Shown: positions 48,480 through 56,454 of the stretch, piece after piece
Layout of the letters: each line of letters opens with the position of its first letter
Position numbering within the stretch: the stretch's first letter is position 1
From: Verrucomicrobiaceae bacterium
Lineage (GTDB): Bacteria > Verrucomicrobiota > Verrucomicrobiia > Verrucomicrobiales > Verrucomicrobiaceae
DNA: 57,544 bases
Direction of reading: 5' to 3'
Assembly: GCA_027486585.1 (NCBI GenBank)
Contig: JAIXOU010000112.1
Coordinates: forward strand, 1-57,544
Notes under the pieces: model-generated
The model's database searches: none
Told to the model about the DNA's origin: nothing
Seen by the model: the letters and a program-made list of their open reading frames with translations, nothing else
Position numbers and translations under genes: made by a program

Positions 48480-48503
48480 GTAGCATAGCCTTTCTAGGCT
48501 GTG
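48480..48503. repeat. REP-like hairpin, copy 1
   Basis: The 24-base element contains AGCCT-TTCT-AGGCT, a 5-base-pair stem with a four-base loop, flanked by GTAGCAT on the left and GTG on the right. It begins 6 bases after the stop of the proline-rich gene. Its inverted partner is at 48559-48582, with 22 of 24 positions matching. Confidence 0.75.
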
Positions 48504-48539
48504 TCTGAACGCCATTAAACTAACTTCATCATTTCGATC

Positions 48540-51500
48540 ATGCACAGACCCCTTCGATCACAGGCTAGAAAGCCTATGCTACTCTGCGCCGCGCTCGCGC
48601 TTGTCATCCTCACGACCGCGCAAGCTCAACAACCGGCTATTACCGTCCCCACTCAACTACCCGTACCTGATCCAAAGCTCGTCAAGGAATACGAGTCGAT
48701 CCTGAAACAAAAGTTCACCCGTGACCCCAGCGAGCTGTTGCGTCATCTCGAACGCGTCGGCACCGCTGATCCAGCGACCTTGCCTGCGAATGACCGCTTT
48801 CTCATGCGCTTCGTCACGGGAGATTGGGCCAGGGTGGGTCAGGAACTGAAGCTGATGCCGCCAGACCTCGCGGTGCAGATTTATAACAAGATGCTCTCTG
48901 ATCTCACTGAGAATCGGAAGCCCGCAGTGCGTCTCGACGACATCATCGGACTCTCCGAAGCCGCGCCCGCCGAACTCAACAACGACAACATCCGCCGACT
49001 CGGCCAACTCCTCGGTGTCGCCGTTCCGATGACTGAGATCTTCTGGCTAACCGACCGTTTTCAAAAAGGCACCGGCCAGTTTGGCGGCACCGATCCGGCA
49101 AAACGATTGCTCGCCGCGCGTGTTCTCATGGCGGGCAATTTCCGCGACCTAGCTCGCGATTACCTGCCTGGGAACGATGAGATCGCAGAGATCGCCGATG
49201 AAGGCGTGCGCAACGAAATCATGGCCTTCGTCGCCACCCAGGAGCAGCGAGAGAGCACCCAGAGAAGCGAGGTGCAACGCATCTGGGATGAGAACATCCG
49301 CGAACTGCTTGCACCAGCGACTGGAAAAAACAGAAACTCGGAACATCAGAGAGCCATCAGCAACCTTTCGAAGGTTATCACCCAAGTACCGCCGGGCACG
49401 CTGGCCCCGGTCTTCACCGAACTTGTCAAAGGCCATCCCGAGACCGCGATGAAGCTTCTCACCGCGCTCGCCCGCAAGATACAGAATGATCGCAATGGCG
49501 AGGTTCTGACCCGCACAACTAACATCACCGTGCAGGCGAATGTCGCGGCCTTGCTCTGCGATCTCGTGAAGCCAGGCGAGCAGCCGTGGACGCAAGTCAT
49601 CGAGCTGATGGCCGATGTTTGGGCCAGCGAAGCTGAGAATACCTTCACTCAAAAATCCGCCACCAGTAATCAGCAGAAGTTTATCCTACCCGAAGACCTC
49701 ATGCCGCACGCGCCGACAGGCAAATGGGCCGCTGCTCTCACTGCCAGTTCGCGTGATCGTATGGATGTCGCCATGTCGCGGCTCATCCTTACGGGCGCAA
49801 ACTTTGATCAAGCTGCGGAGCGCATCGTCGAGATCGGCAAACGCAGTGCGCGTGCCGGAGCTGCACTGGCGGAGGATTTCCTCGGCGTGTGGGCGACGAC
49901 GCACAATCCGCAGATCCCTGAGCAACTGCGCCGCAAGTTCAACTTGCCCGATGACGCGCGCATTCCGGTCACGCCGATCATGATGGAGAAGAACATCGAG
50001 AGCCTCTCGCGCATGATGGCGCTGTTTCGTCAGGCCGGCATCGCACCGGCTGACTACAGCAAAGTCGTCGAGGCCTTCGATCTCGCTTACAGCAATGCGG
50101 AGACATATCGCACCACTCACATTGAGAAAGTCTTCGGCCCGATGGATAAGATGGATGAGCCGTTGTTCTTCCTCATCCTCTCACGCATGAGCAAGAACCT
50201 CGGCGAACGCTGGCGCAAGATGGACGTGCAAACCGCCGGCATGACACAGCGCGACGAACAGCAGACGCTTGATCTCGTCCGTGAAGGCTACGGCACCGCA
50301 ATGAAGCTCATCGACGGCTGGATCGCCGGCCACGGCGACAGCTCGCGCGCGCTCACGCTCGCAGGCACACTGCTCGTCGAGTGGGGTGACTTCGAATACT
50401 TCCAGGAACTTGTCGCGAGTGAAAACAAGATGCGCATGGCCGGCTACAAGGAGAAAAATCTGCAAGCGCAGGACTATTTCAACCGCGGAGCCGTCGCGTA
50501 TGGCAAACAGGTCGCCAAACTCGCGCCTGATAACTTCAACGTCGATGCCTACCTTGGTTGGTTCAATGGCCTGCTCGGCATCAGCTCGAACGGCCAGATC
50601 AATCTCAGCAAAGCCATGAACCGCGCCGCTTTGACACGCATCCGCGAGCATCTCGTCGCGCTTCCAGGCAATGCATCAAAGGCGCACATCAGCCTGTTTG
50701 CCAAGATCGTGAACGACCGACTCGCGGATGAAAAAGACCCTCTGCATGAGGATTTGAAATACCGCTACCTCGCCAGCTCGCTCGTCATCACCAAGGATGA
50801 CCCCTTCACGCTCGGCGCGCAAAAACAGGTCGCCTATCTCGATGAATTGCTCAATGAAGTGCGGCTGCAAACCCGTGTCGATGGACCGAACACCGTTGGT
50901 CGCGACCAAGACTTCGGCATCATCGTCAGCATCGTCCACACCGAGGCCATGGGCCGCGCCGCGCACTTCGGCCAATACCTCACCAACGACGCCAACGCCG
51001 GACTCGTAAAGCAGCAAAAGAAGCCATCCGCGCTCGTGAAGAAGATGCGCGCTGCGCAAGGCCCGCGCGACGAACTCGAACTGAACATCACCGAAGCTCT
51101 CGCGCCCTTCTTTGACATCAAGAGCATCACCTTCGCCACGCCCGACATCAAACCGCGCCCCACCGCGCAAGCAGGCTGGGACGAGACTGTGCTCGCCTAC
51201 CTGCATGTGCGCGCAAAGGACGCCAGTGTTGATAAGATACCGCCGGTGCAGCTCGAGCTGAAGTTCGTCGATCTCAGTGGTCCCATCACCATTCCCGCCG
51301 AGTCCGCCGAGACCGTCATCAAGGTCGCCACGGACAAGATCGAACCACGTCCCGCCAGCAACATCGAGATCACGCAAACGCTCGACAACCGCCAGCTCAA
51401 CATCAACGGCGCACTCACGCTCGAAGTGAAAGCCACCGCCAGTGGCCTCGTGCCCGATCTTGAGCAACTGCTCGACATGAAATCCGCGAACGCCATCGCG

Positions 51501-52118
51501 GTGAAGAACGTGAACCCGCACGAAGGCCTGCAAATCACCGAGCTGAACACCTGGGCCGATCAAGTCGCGCCGAAGTCCGAGCGTGTGTGGACGATCTCAT
51601 TGGATGGCGATCAAGTTCGCGCCTCCGAGACGCCAATCACGTTCAGTTTCCCTCAACCCAAGGCCAAGGATGCGAAGGTCGTGAACGAAAGCTATACCGA
51701 CATGAACCTCACTACCTTGAAGGAGCCCGCGGTGCAAGTTGGCCGCACCATGACTGCCAAGGAAGTCGCCATCGTCGCGGTGAAGAGTCCATATCTCTGG
51801 CCATCCATCATCGGCAGCGCGGTTTTGGCCTTGGCATTGATCCTCTGGCTCGCACTACGCGGCAAAGACAAAACCGAGCGCCCGCTGCGTGCACGTGATG
51901 TCTTCACGATGCCCAAGGAAGTCGATGGCTTCGCCGTGGTCGCCCTGCTGCGCCGCTTGTGTTCGAGTCCGCTAGTGAAACTGAAGGACACCCAAAAGAG
52001 CGAACTGCAAACCGACCTCAAGCGCGTGGAAGCCGCCTGCTTCGGCTCCAGCGCAGGCGCGATGTCTGAAACTGATCTGCGCGCCATCGCCTCGAAGTGG
52101 CTCCGCAGCGCCACATAA
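48540..52118 (+). CDS. Large membrane-anchored helical protein of the MoxR/VWA locus
   Basis: This 1192-residue protein has a signal peptide (MHRPLRSQARKPMLLCAALA; the M at residue 13 is an alternative start). Most of the chain (about 30-870) is alpha-helical with leucine/alanine patterns like HEAT or TPR solenoids, and residues about 870-1070 are beta-rich (VQLELKFVDLSGPITIPAES). A single membrane helix lies at about 1084-1106 (YLWPSIIGSAVLALALILWL), and a basic cytoplasmic tail follows. It is the central protein of the locus, 66 bases after the proline-rich gene and 24 bases before MoxR. A periplasmic scaffold that senses substrates for the MoxR/VWA complex is inferred. I recognise no named family. 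Confidence 0.82.
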   Translation: MHRPLRSQARKPMLLCAALALVILTTAQAQQPAITVPTQLPVPDPKLVKEYESILKQKFTRDPSELLRHLERVGTADPATLPANDRFLMRFVTGDWARVGQELKLMPPDLAVQIYNKMLSDLTENRKPAVRLDDIIGLSEAAPAELNNDNIRRLGQLLGVAVPMTEIFWLTDRFQKGTGQFGGTDPAKRLLAARVLMAGNFRDLARDYLPGNDEIAEIADEGVRNEIMAFVATQEQRESTQRSEVQRIWDENIRELLAPATGKNRNSEHQRAISNLSKVITQVPPGTLAPVFTELVKGHPETAMKLLTALARKIQNDRNGEVLTRTTNITVQANVAALLCDLVKPGEQPWTQVIELMADVWASEAENTFTQKSATSNQQKFILPEDLMPHAPTGKWAAALTASSRDRMDVAMSRLILTGANFDQAAERIVEIGKRSARAGAALAEDFLGVWATTHNPQIPEQLRRKFNLPDDARIPVTPIMMEKNIESLSRMMALFRQAGIAPADYSKVVEAFDLAYSNAETYRTTHIEKVFGPMDKMDEPLFFLILSRMSKNLGERWRKMDVQTAGMTQRDEQQTLDLVREGYGTAMKLIDGWIAGHGDSSRALTLAGTLLVEWGDFEYFQELVASENKMRMAGYKEKNLQAQDYFNRGAVAYGKQVAKLAPDNFNVDAYLGWFNGLLGISSNGQINLSKAMNRAALTRIREHLVALPGNASKAHISLFAKIVNDRLADEKDPLHEDLKYRYLASSLVITKDDPFTLGAQKQVAYLDELLNEVRLQTRVDGPNTVGRDQDFGIIVSIVHTEAMGRAAHFGQYLTNDANAGLVKQQKKPSALVKKMRAAQGPRDELELNITEALAPFFDIKSITFATPDIKPRPTAQAGWDETVLAYLHVRAKDASVDKIPPVQLELKFVDLSGPITIPAESAETVIKVATDKIEPRPASNIEITQTLDNRQLNINGALTLEVKATASGLVPDLEQLLDMKSANAIAVKNVNPHEGLQITELNTWADQVAPKSERVWTISLDGDQVRASETPITFSFPQPKAKDAKVVNESYTDMNLTTLKEPAVQVGRTMTAKEVAIVAVKSPYLWPSIIGSAVLALALILWLALRGKDKTERPLRARDVFTMPKEVDGFAVVALLRRLCSSPLVKLKDTQKSELQTDLKRVEAACFGSSAGAMSETDLRAIASKWLRSAT
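48559..48582. repeat. REP-like hairpin, copy 2 in reverse orientation, inside a gene start
   Basis: Read on the minus strand it matches copy 1 except at two bases, where C/G becomes G/C on both sides of the stem, so pairing is retained (AGGCT-TTCT-AGCCT). It encodes part of the signal-peptide n-region of the 1192-residue protein (about residues 7-15). Copies 1 and 2 can also pair with each other across the start codon at 48540. Confidence 0.75.
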
Positions 52119-52142
52119 AATCAACATTTTCCCAACCTCTTC

Positions 52143-53132
52143 ATGTCCACTACCACCACCAATCCTCAGAGTCCACAGCAGTTCGTCGCCGGAGTTCGCG
52201 AGCGTGTCGCGAAGATCGTCGTCGGCCAGGACGTCGTCGTCGAGCGCGTGATGATCGCCTTGCTCACCGGCGGGCATTTGCTGCTGCAAGGTTTGCCAGG
52301 CCTCGCGAAAACGCTTCTCGTCAATACCATCGCCAAGGCCATCAACCTCGACTTCAAGCGCATCCAGTTCACCATCGACATGCTGCCGTCCGACATCATC
52401 GGATCGGAGATCATCGAGCAAAAGAGCGGTGAGTTCCGCATCCATCGCGGGCCGGTGTTCACGAATCTGCTGCTTGCCGATGAAATCAATCGCGCCGCTC
52501 CAAAGGTCCAAGGCGCGATGCTTGAGGCGATGCAAGAGCGCAAGGTCACCATCGGCGGCCAGAACCTTAAACTGCCCACGCCTTTCCTCGTCATCGCCAC
52601 GCAGAACCCCGTGGAGCAATCCGGCACCTTTGACCTCCCTGAGGCGCAACTCGACCGCTTTATGTTGCTGCATCGCCTCGGCTATCCGACGCGCGATGAA
52701 GAGCAGATGATCCTGCAACGCCAGCTCGGCATGGGTCTGCGAAAAGAAGACGGCGGTGCCGTGCCGCGCTCCGCCTTCGACATGATCGAGGACAGCCCAG
52801 GGGCATCCGTCGCTGATCTCGTCACCTCCATGGAAGCGGTGCAGGCCGTGCACGTCAGCGAAGTCTTCGTGAAGCATTGCGTCGAACTCGTGCGCCGCAC
52901 GCGCGACAATCCGCTGCTCGACTTCGGTTGCAGCCCGCGTGCCGGACTCGCGCTCATCAACTCCGCCCGCGCCCGTGCCATCATGCATGATCGCGACTAC
53001 GTCACGCCGGAAGATTTGTTCGATCTCGCCGAAGACGTCATCCTCCACCGTATCCGCGTCAGCTACGAAGCCTCCGCCGCCGGTCACACAGGTAAACAAG
53101 TGCTCGAAGGCATCCTCGCTGGCTTGGGCTGA
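52143..53132 (+). CDS. MoxR-family AAA+ ATPase
   Basis: This 329-residue AAA+ protein has Walker A GLPGLAKT (50-57), Walker B LLADEINRA (D113, E114), TQNPVEQSGTFDLPEAQLDRF (sensor-1 region) and SPRAGLALINSARARA (arginine-finger/sensor-2 area). MoxR proteins are chaperone-like ATPases that act with VWA and DUF58 proteins to assemble or activate metal-dependent and envelope complexes. Here it is followed at once by DUF58 and VWA genes in the usual order. The start at 52143 has no Shine-Dalgarno sequence. The gene is complete and of normal length. Confidence 0.95.
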   Translation: MSTTTTNPQSPQQFVAGVRERVAKIVVGQDVVVERVMIALLTGGHLLLQGLPGLAKTLLVNTIAKAINLDFKRIQFTIDMLPSDIIGSEIIEQKSGEFRIHRGPVFTNLLLADEINRAAPKVQGAMLEAMQERKVTIGGQNLKLPTPFLVIATQNPVEQSGTFDLPEAQLDRFMLLHRLGYPTRDEEQMILQRQLGMGLRKEDGGAVPRSAFDMIEDSPGASVADLVTSMEAVQAVHVSEVFVKHCVELVRRTRDNPLLDFGCSPRAGLALINSARARAIMHDRDYVTPEDLFDLAEDVILHRIRVSYEASAAGHTGKQVLEGILAGLG

Positions 53133-53143
53133 TTCGCATTGTC

Positions 53144-54007
53144 ATGAAAGGCCAATTCCAGCTCAATCCCGATCCTGTCGATGCGCGGCAGTTTGAGGTC
53201 ACGGTCAAGCAATTGGCCAACAGCCTCAACTTCGGACAAGAGGAATCCGTCTTCCACGGCGGGGGCTTGGAGTATGCGCAGTCGCGGCTCTATGTGGCGG
53301 GCGATCCGGTCAAGTTCATCGACTGGAAAGTCTCCGCGCGTGTCGGCAAGCTCTTCATCAAGGAATATCAGGAGCCAAAGCAAATCCCTCTCTACCTCCT
53401 GCTTGATACGTCCGCGTCGATGTGCATCTCGTCGCAAACACTGAGCAAGTATGCTTGGGCCGTGCGCATCGCGGCAGGCATCGCGCTCGCCGCACAGACG
53501 AGCATGACACCCGTGGGCTTGCTCGGTTGCGGTGCGCGTGAGTTGCATGTGCGGCCTACGCTTTCGAGGAATCTCGTGATGGAATGGTCGCACAAATTGC
53601 GGCTGCACGACTTCCTCGAAGAAACTTCCCTCGCCAAACGCGCCCGCGAAGTCGCACCGTCATTGAAGCGCCGCACCACTGTGATCGTGCTCAGTGATTT
53701 ACATGACCCCGATGCCTTCGCGGCGCTGCAAGTGATGTCGCAAGAGCATGATTGCCTCGTGCTGCATCTCCAAGATCCTGCCGAACTGAACATCAAAGGC
53801 GCAGGCATCTTCCGCGGCAGCGAAGCCGAGTCCGGCCGCAGCTTCGTCGGCCACGGACGCCGTGCCTTCATCAAGAGCGAGGAATGGAAGAGCGAACTCA
53901 CACGCTTCGGCATCGACTACCTGCACTTGCGCACCGACCAACCCATCCTCGGCAAGTTGCGTCACTTTTTGAACCGCCGGGGCTTCGGAGGCAGCGCTGG
54001 CCGATGA
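53144..54007 (+). CDS. DUF58 (VWA-like) protein
   Basis: This 287-residue protein has the DUF58 landmark DPVKFIDWKVSARVGKLFIKEYQE (54-77), followed by LLLDTSASM (85-93), a VWA-type MIDAS start, and VIVLSDLHDPDAF later. No membrane segments are seen, so it is cytoplasmic. DUF58 proteins are the classical partners of MoxR ATPases and are encoded next to them. It begins 11 bases after the moxR stop and overlaps the next gene by an ATGA. Confidence 0.93.
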   Translation: MKGQFQLNPDPVDARQFEVTVKQLANSLNFGQEESVFHGGGLEYAQSRLYVAGDPVKFIDWKVSARVGKLFIKEYQEPKQIPLYLLLDTSASMCISSQTLSKYAWAVRIAAGIALAAQTSMTPVGLLGCGARELHVRPTLSRNLVMEWSHKLRLHDFLEETSLAKRAREVAPSLKRRTTVIVLSDLHDPDAFAALQVMSQEHDCLVLHLQDPAELNIKGAGIFRGSEAESGRSFVGHGRRAFIKSEEWKSELTRFGIDYLHLRTDQPILGKLRHFLNRRGFGGSAGR

Positions 54008-54813
54008 AACGCAAGTGCACACTCTGGATTGCGGCCGCCATCGCGCTCGCTGTGATCGTTTACTTCGTCACGCGAAGCGAAGACGACACGTTGCGCGTGC
54101 CTCTCGGCGTCGAGCAAGCCGCCATCGTCACCTACAGCGGGCCGTTGCTCGCGGTTGCGCCTTACAAGTGGGGTGTGGCAGTGAATGTGCGCATCGCAGA
54201 GGTCACGGAGAAGGCGGATCGTCGAGTGTATGATCTGCGCTACATCGTCAATCGAGCAGGCACCTTTGATCTCAAGGACTACCTCGTCGCCGATGACGGC
54301 AGCGCGCTCACGGGATTGCCTAGTTTTAAGTTCGAAGGCGATCCCAAGCTCTCGAAGAACCTCGACACACGCATCCAGGAGACCGAGGAGATCCGCGTCG
54401 ATGTCGGTGGCCGCTACTATGAGTGGATGGCCTTGTTCACGTTGCTGTGGATCGGTTGGTTGCTCCTGCTCATCTTTTGGAAGCGTCCGAAACCTCCCGC
54501 CGAGCCGGATGCCGGGCCACCACCACCCACACTCGCCGAGATGATGCGCAGCTTCCTCGCCCAACTCGAAGCGGGCACGCTCAACGCCGATGCGAAAGCG
54601 AAGATGGAAATGGTCATGCTGCAATGCTGGCGCAACGAACTCGCTCTGGGCAATGAACCGATGGACAGCGCGCTTGCTCACATCGCCAGTAATGGGAAGA
54701 CCAGCGAGGCTTTGAAGAAGCTGCAGCATTGGTTGCATCATCCGAGTTCACCCGTTCCCAGCGCCGACATTGCTGCGGTGATCAAGCCCTACACCGTGGA
54801 GGCTGCGTCATGA
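54004..54813 (+). CDS. Two-helix membrane protein, DUF4381-like member of the Bat locus
   Basis: This 269-residue protein starts MKRKCTLWIAAAIALAVIV, a membrane anchor (6-22). A beta-rich periplasmic part (about 25-138) is followed by a second membrane helix (about 141-160; ALFTLLWIGWLLLLIFW), then a cytoplasmic tail with PPPPTLAEMMRSFLAQLEAG and helices to the C-terminus. This arrangement is like the DUF4381-type proteins between DUF58 and VWA genes in other MoxR loci, though sequence identity is not certain. It overlaps both neighbours by ATGA. It probably links the VWA component to the membrane. Confidence 0.78.
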   Translation: MKRKCTLWIAAAIALAVIVYFVTRSEDDTLRVPLGVEQAAIVTYSGPLLAVAPYKWGVAVNVRIAEVTEKADRRVYDLRYIVNRAGTFDLKDYLVADDGSALTGLPSFKFEGDPKLSKNLDTRIQETEEIRVDVGGRYYEWMALFTLLWIGWLLLLIFWKRPKPPAEPDAGPPPPTLAEMMRSFLAQLEAGTLNADAKAKMEMVMLQCWRNELALGNEPMDSALAHIASNGKTSEALKKLQHWLHHPSSPVPSADIAAVIKPYTVEAAS

Positions 54814-55778
54814 TTTTCCAGCATCCGCAACTGCTCGGCCTGCTCGCGCTGCCCGTCATTCTCGCCTTTTGGGAGTGGACACGGCGCGGACAAACCATCG
54901 CCATGCCCTTCGATCATGGTCAGCAAGGGCGTGGACTTATTTTACAATTCTTGGTGCTCACTGCGAACTGCCTACCAGCGGCGTTGCTCGCCATCGCGAT
55001 CATCTTCCTCGCGCATCCGATGACCTACACGCCGCCGGAAGTGGAGAGAAAGCTCAACAACGTGCAGTTCGTGCTGGATACCTCCGGCAGCATGGCCGAG
55101 GACCACGGTTCACAAGCGAAGGGTCGGCATCGGCGCTTCGATTCGGCGATGAATGCCATCGAACAGTTCATCACCTATCGCCAGGGCGATGCCTTTGGGC
55201 TCACCATCTTCTCGCGCAGCTTCATTCATTGGCTGCCGCTTACGCTCGACACCCAGTCGATCCCACTTTCCAAGCGCTTCATCGAGCCGAACAACCCCAA
55301 GCTTGATCCTCCTTCCATGGGCCGCCATGGATTGCCCGATGAACTTTGGGGTGGCACCTTCATAGGCAAAGCCCTGCACGGCGCTGCCGATTTGCTCGAC
55401 CAACGCCCCGAGGGTGATCGCATGATCATCCTCATGACCGATGGCGAAAGCGATGACATCAAACCGCCCCTTGACGCCGCTGTCATTGAGCACTTGCGGG
55501 CCAAGAAGATCTCAGTTTTCAGCATCATGCTCACGGGCGATCAGATCTCTGAACCTCTCATCAATATTACCCGCGCCACCGGCGGCGAAGTCTTCAATGC
55601 CGTCACGCCTGAGGCGTTGGCGAGTGTTTTCAAAAGCATCGACGAGATGAAAAAAGTCATCGTGCTGGAGAAGCGCCCACACGTCATCGACTTCTACGAT
55701 CCGTTTTTCATCCCTTCGATCAGCTTGCTGGGAGTGAGCGTGCTGGCATTGTTCGGCCTACGGTTCACCCCCTGGTAA
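54810..55778 (+). CDS. BatA-like VWA membrane protein, last gene of the MoxR locus
   Basis: This 322-residue protein starts MIFQHPQLLGLLALPVILAFW in an ATGA overlap, behind a GGAGG Shine-Dalgarno sequence near 54798. Two N-terminal helices (about 8-21 and 48-68) precede the VWA domain with an intact MIDAS (VLDTSGSM; D90, S92, S94), the MIDAS threonine in GGTFIGKAL and LMTDGESDD; a C-terminal helix (about 300-318) follows. The topology places VWA in the periplasm, as in BatA/BatB. It is the final gene of the eight-gene series; the 171 bases after it contain only tiny frames. Confidence 0.92.
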   Translation: MIFQHPQLLGLLALPVILAFWEWTRRGQTIAMPFDHGQQGRGLILQFLVLTANCLPAALLAIAIIFLAHPMTYTPPEVERKLNNVQFVLDTSGSMAEDHGSQAKGRHRRFDSAMNAIEQFITYRQGDAFGLTIFSRSFIHWLPLTLDTQSIPLSKRFIEPNNPKLDPPSMGRHGLPDELWGGTFIGKALHGAADLLDQRPEGDRMIILMTDGESDDIKPPLDAAVIEHLRAKKISVFSIMLTGDQISEPLINITRATGGEVFNAVTPEALASVFKSIDEMKKVIVLEKRPHVIDFYDPFFIPSISLLGVSVLALFGLRFTPW

Positions 55779-55949
55779 AATGGGCATGAGCAACACCAAG
55801 TCCTCAGTGGCTCCGATTTAACGAGGCTGGCGAAGCGGCAAAACGTCAGCATGACGCGTCGACGGAAGTGGTTCATCCTTGGGATGATTCAGAAACGCGG
55901 CTAGATGTCGAGTCTGTGCCGTTCATCTGGATCAACCCAACGCATCTTC

Positions 55950-56390
55950 ATGAAAAATCTGCTTCTGATGTTATATGGCGGCTTATTCGTCGTTACCATG
56001 GCCGCCGCTCAAACCGACATGAATCACACCACCGCCCTCACAGCCTACGTTGAGGCTCTCAACACGCATTCGTGGGAACAGATCGCGCCCTGTGTCACCG
56101 AGGATGCCACGTTCATTTTCACAGAAGACACATTTGTCGGCAAACTAGCGGCGAAGGCGGCTTTCGAGAAGACCTTTAAGCTGATCGAAAACGAGGTTTT
56201 CAGTCTGCACGACATCGTCTGGACGGTCATCTGCGAAGACGTGGCCACCTGCCGCTATGAGTTTCGCTGGAAGGGCCTCATCAGTGGCCAAGAATCCTCC
56301 GGCGGTGGTCGTGGCACCAGCATTCTGCGCAAGGTCGATGACCGCTGGCTCATCGCGCATGAGCATCTCGGGCCTTATCCACGCAAGTGA
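55950..56390 (+). CDS. Secreted NTF2-like (SnoaL/DUF4440) protein
   Basis: This 146-residue protein has a signal peptide starting MKNLLLMLYGGLFVVTMAAAQ; the frame extends to 55905 but the earlier residues are not export-like. The mature domain TTALTAYVEALNTHSWEQIAPCVTEDATFIFTED ... EFRWKGLISG ... LRKVDDRWLIAHEHLGP is an NTF2-like fold with the final histidine-rich strand. It is unlike the other NTF2-like protein (45597) except in fold. No partner gene is clear; it precedes the Tat-exported oxidoreductase by 64 bases. Confidence 0.87.
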   Translation: MKNLLLMLYGGLFVVTMAAAQTDMNHTTALTAYVEALNTHSWEQIAPCVTEDATFIFTEDTFVGKLAAKAAFEKTFKLIENEVFSLHDIVWTVICEDVATCRYEFRWKGLISGQESSGGGRGTSILRKVDDRWLIAHEHLGPYPRK

Positions 56391-56454
56391 TGCCTCTCTA
56401 TTGGCGTTATCACTTCTGGCTCCCAAACCTGATTTTCCACTCGATTCCTGAACC

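Noticed and set aside
50676-51563. Minus-strand frame of 295 codons
   Set aside because: It is opposite the beta-rich part of the 1192-residue gene, has no recognisable domain and has shadow-like composition.
51972-53099. Long minus-strand frame of 375 codons across moxR
   Set aside because: It lies opposite the 3' end of the 1192-residue gene and most of moxR. Its composition (rich in His, Asp, Glu and Arg) is that of a shadow in high-GC DNA, and moxR has all its family motifs.
55786-55911. Tiny frames after the last VWA gene
   Set aside because: They are shorter than about 32 codons and have no motif, conserved start context or operon spacing.
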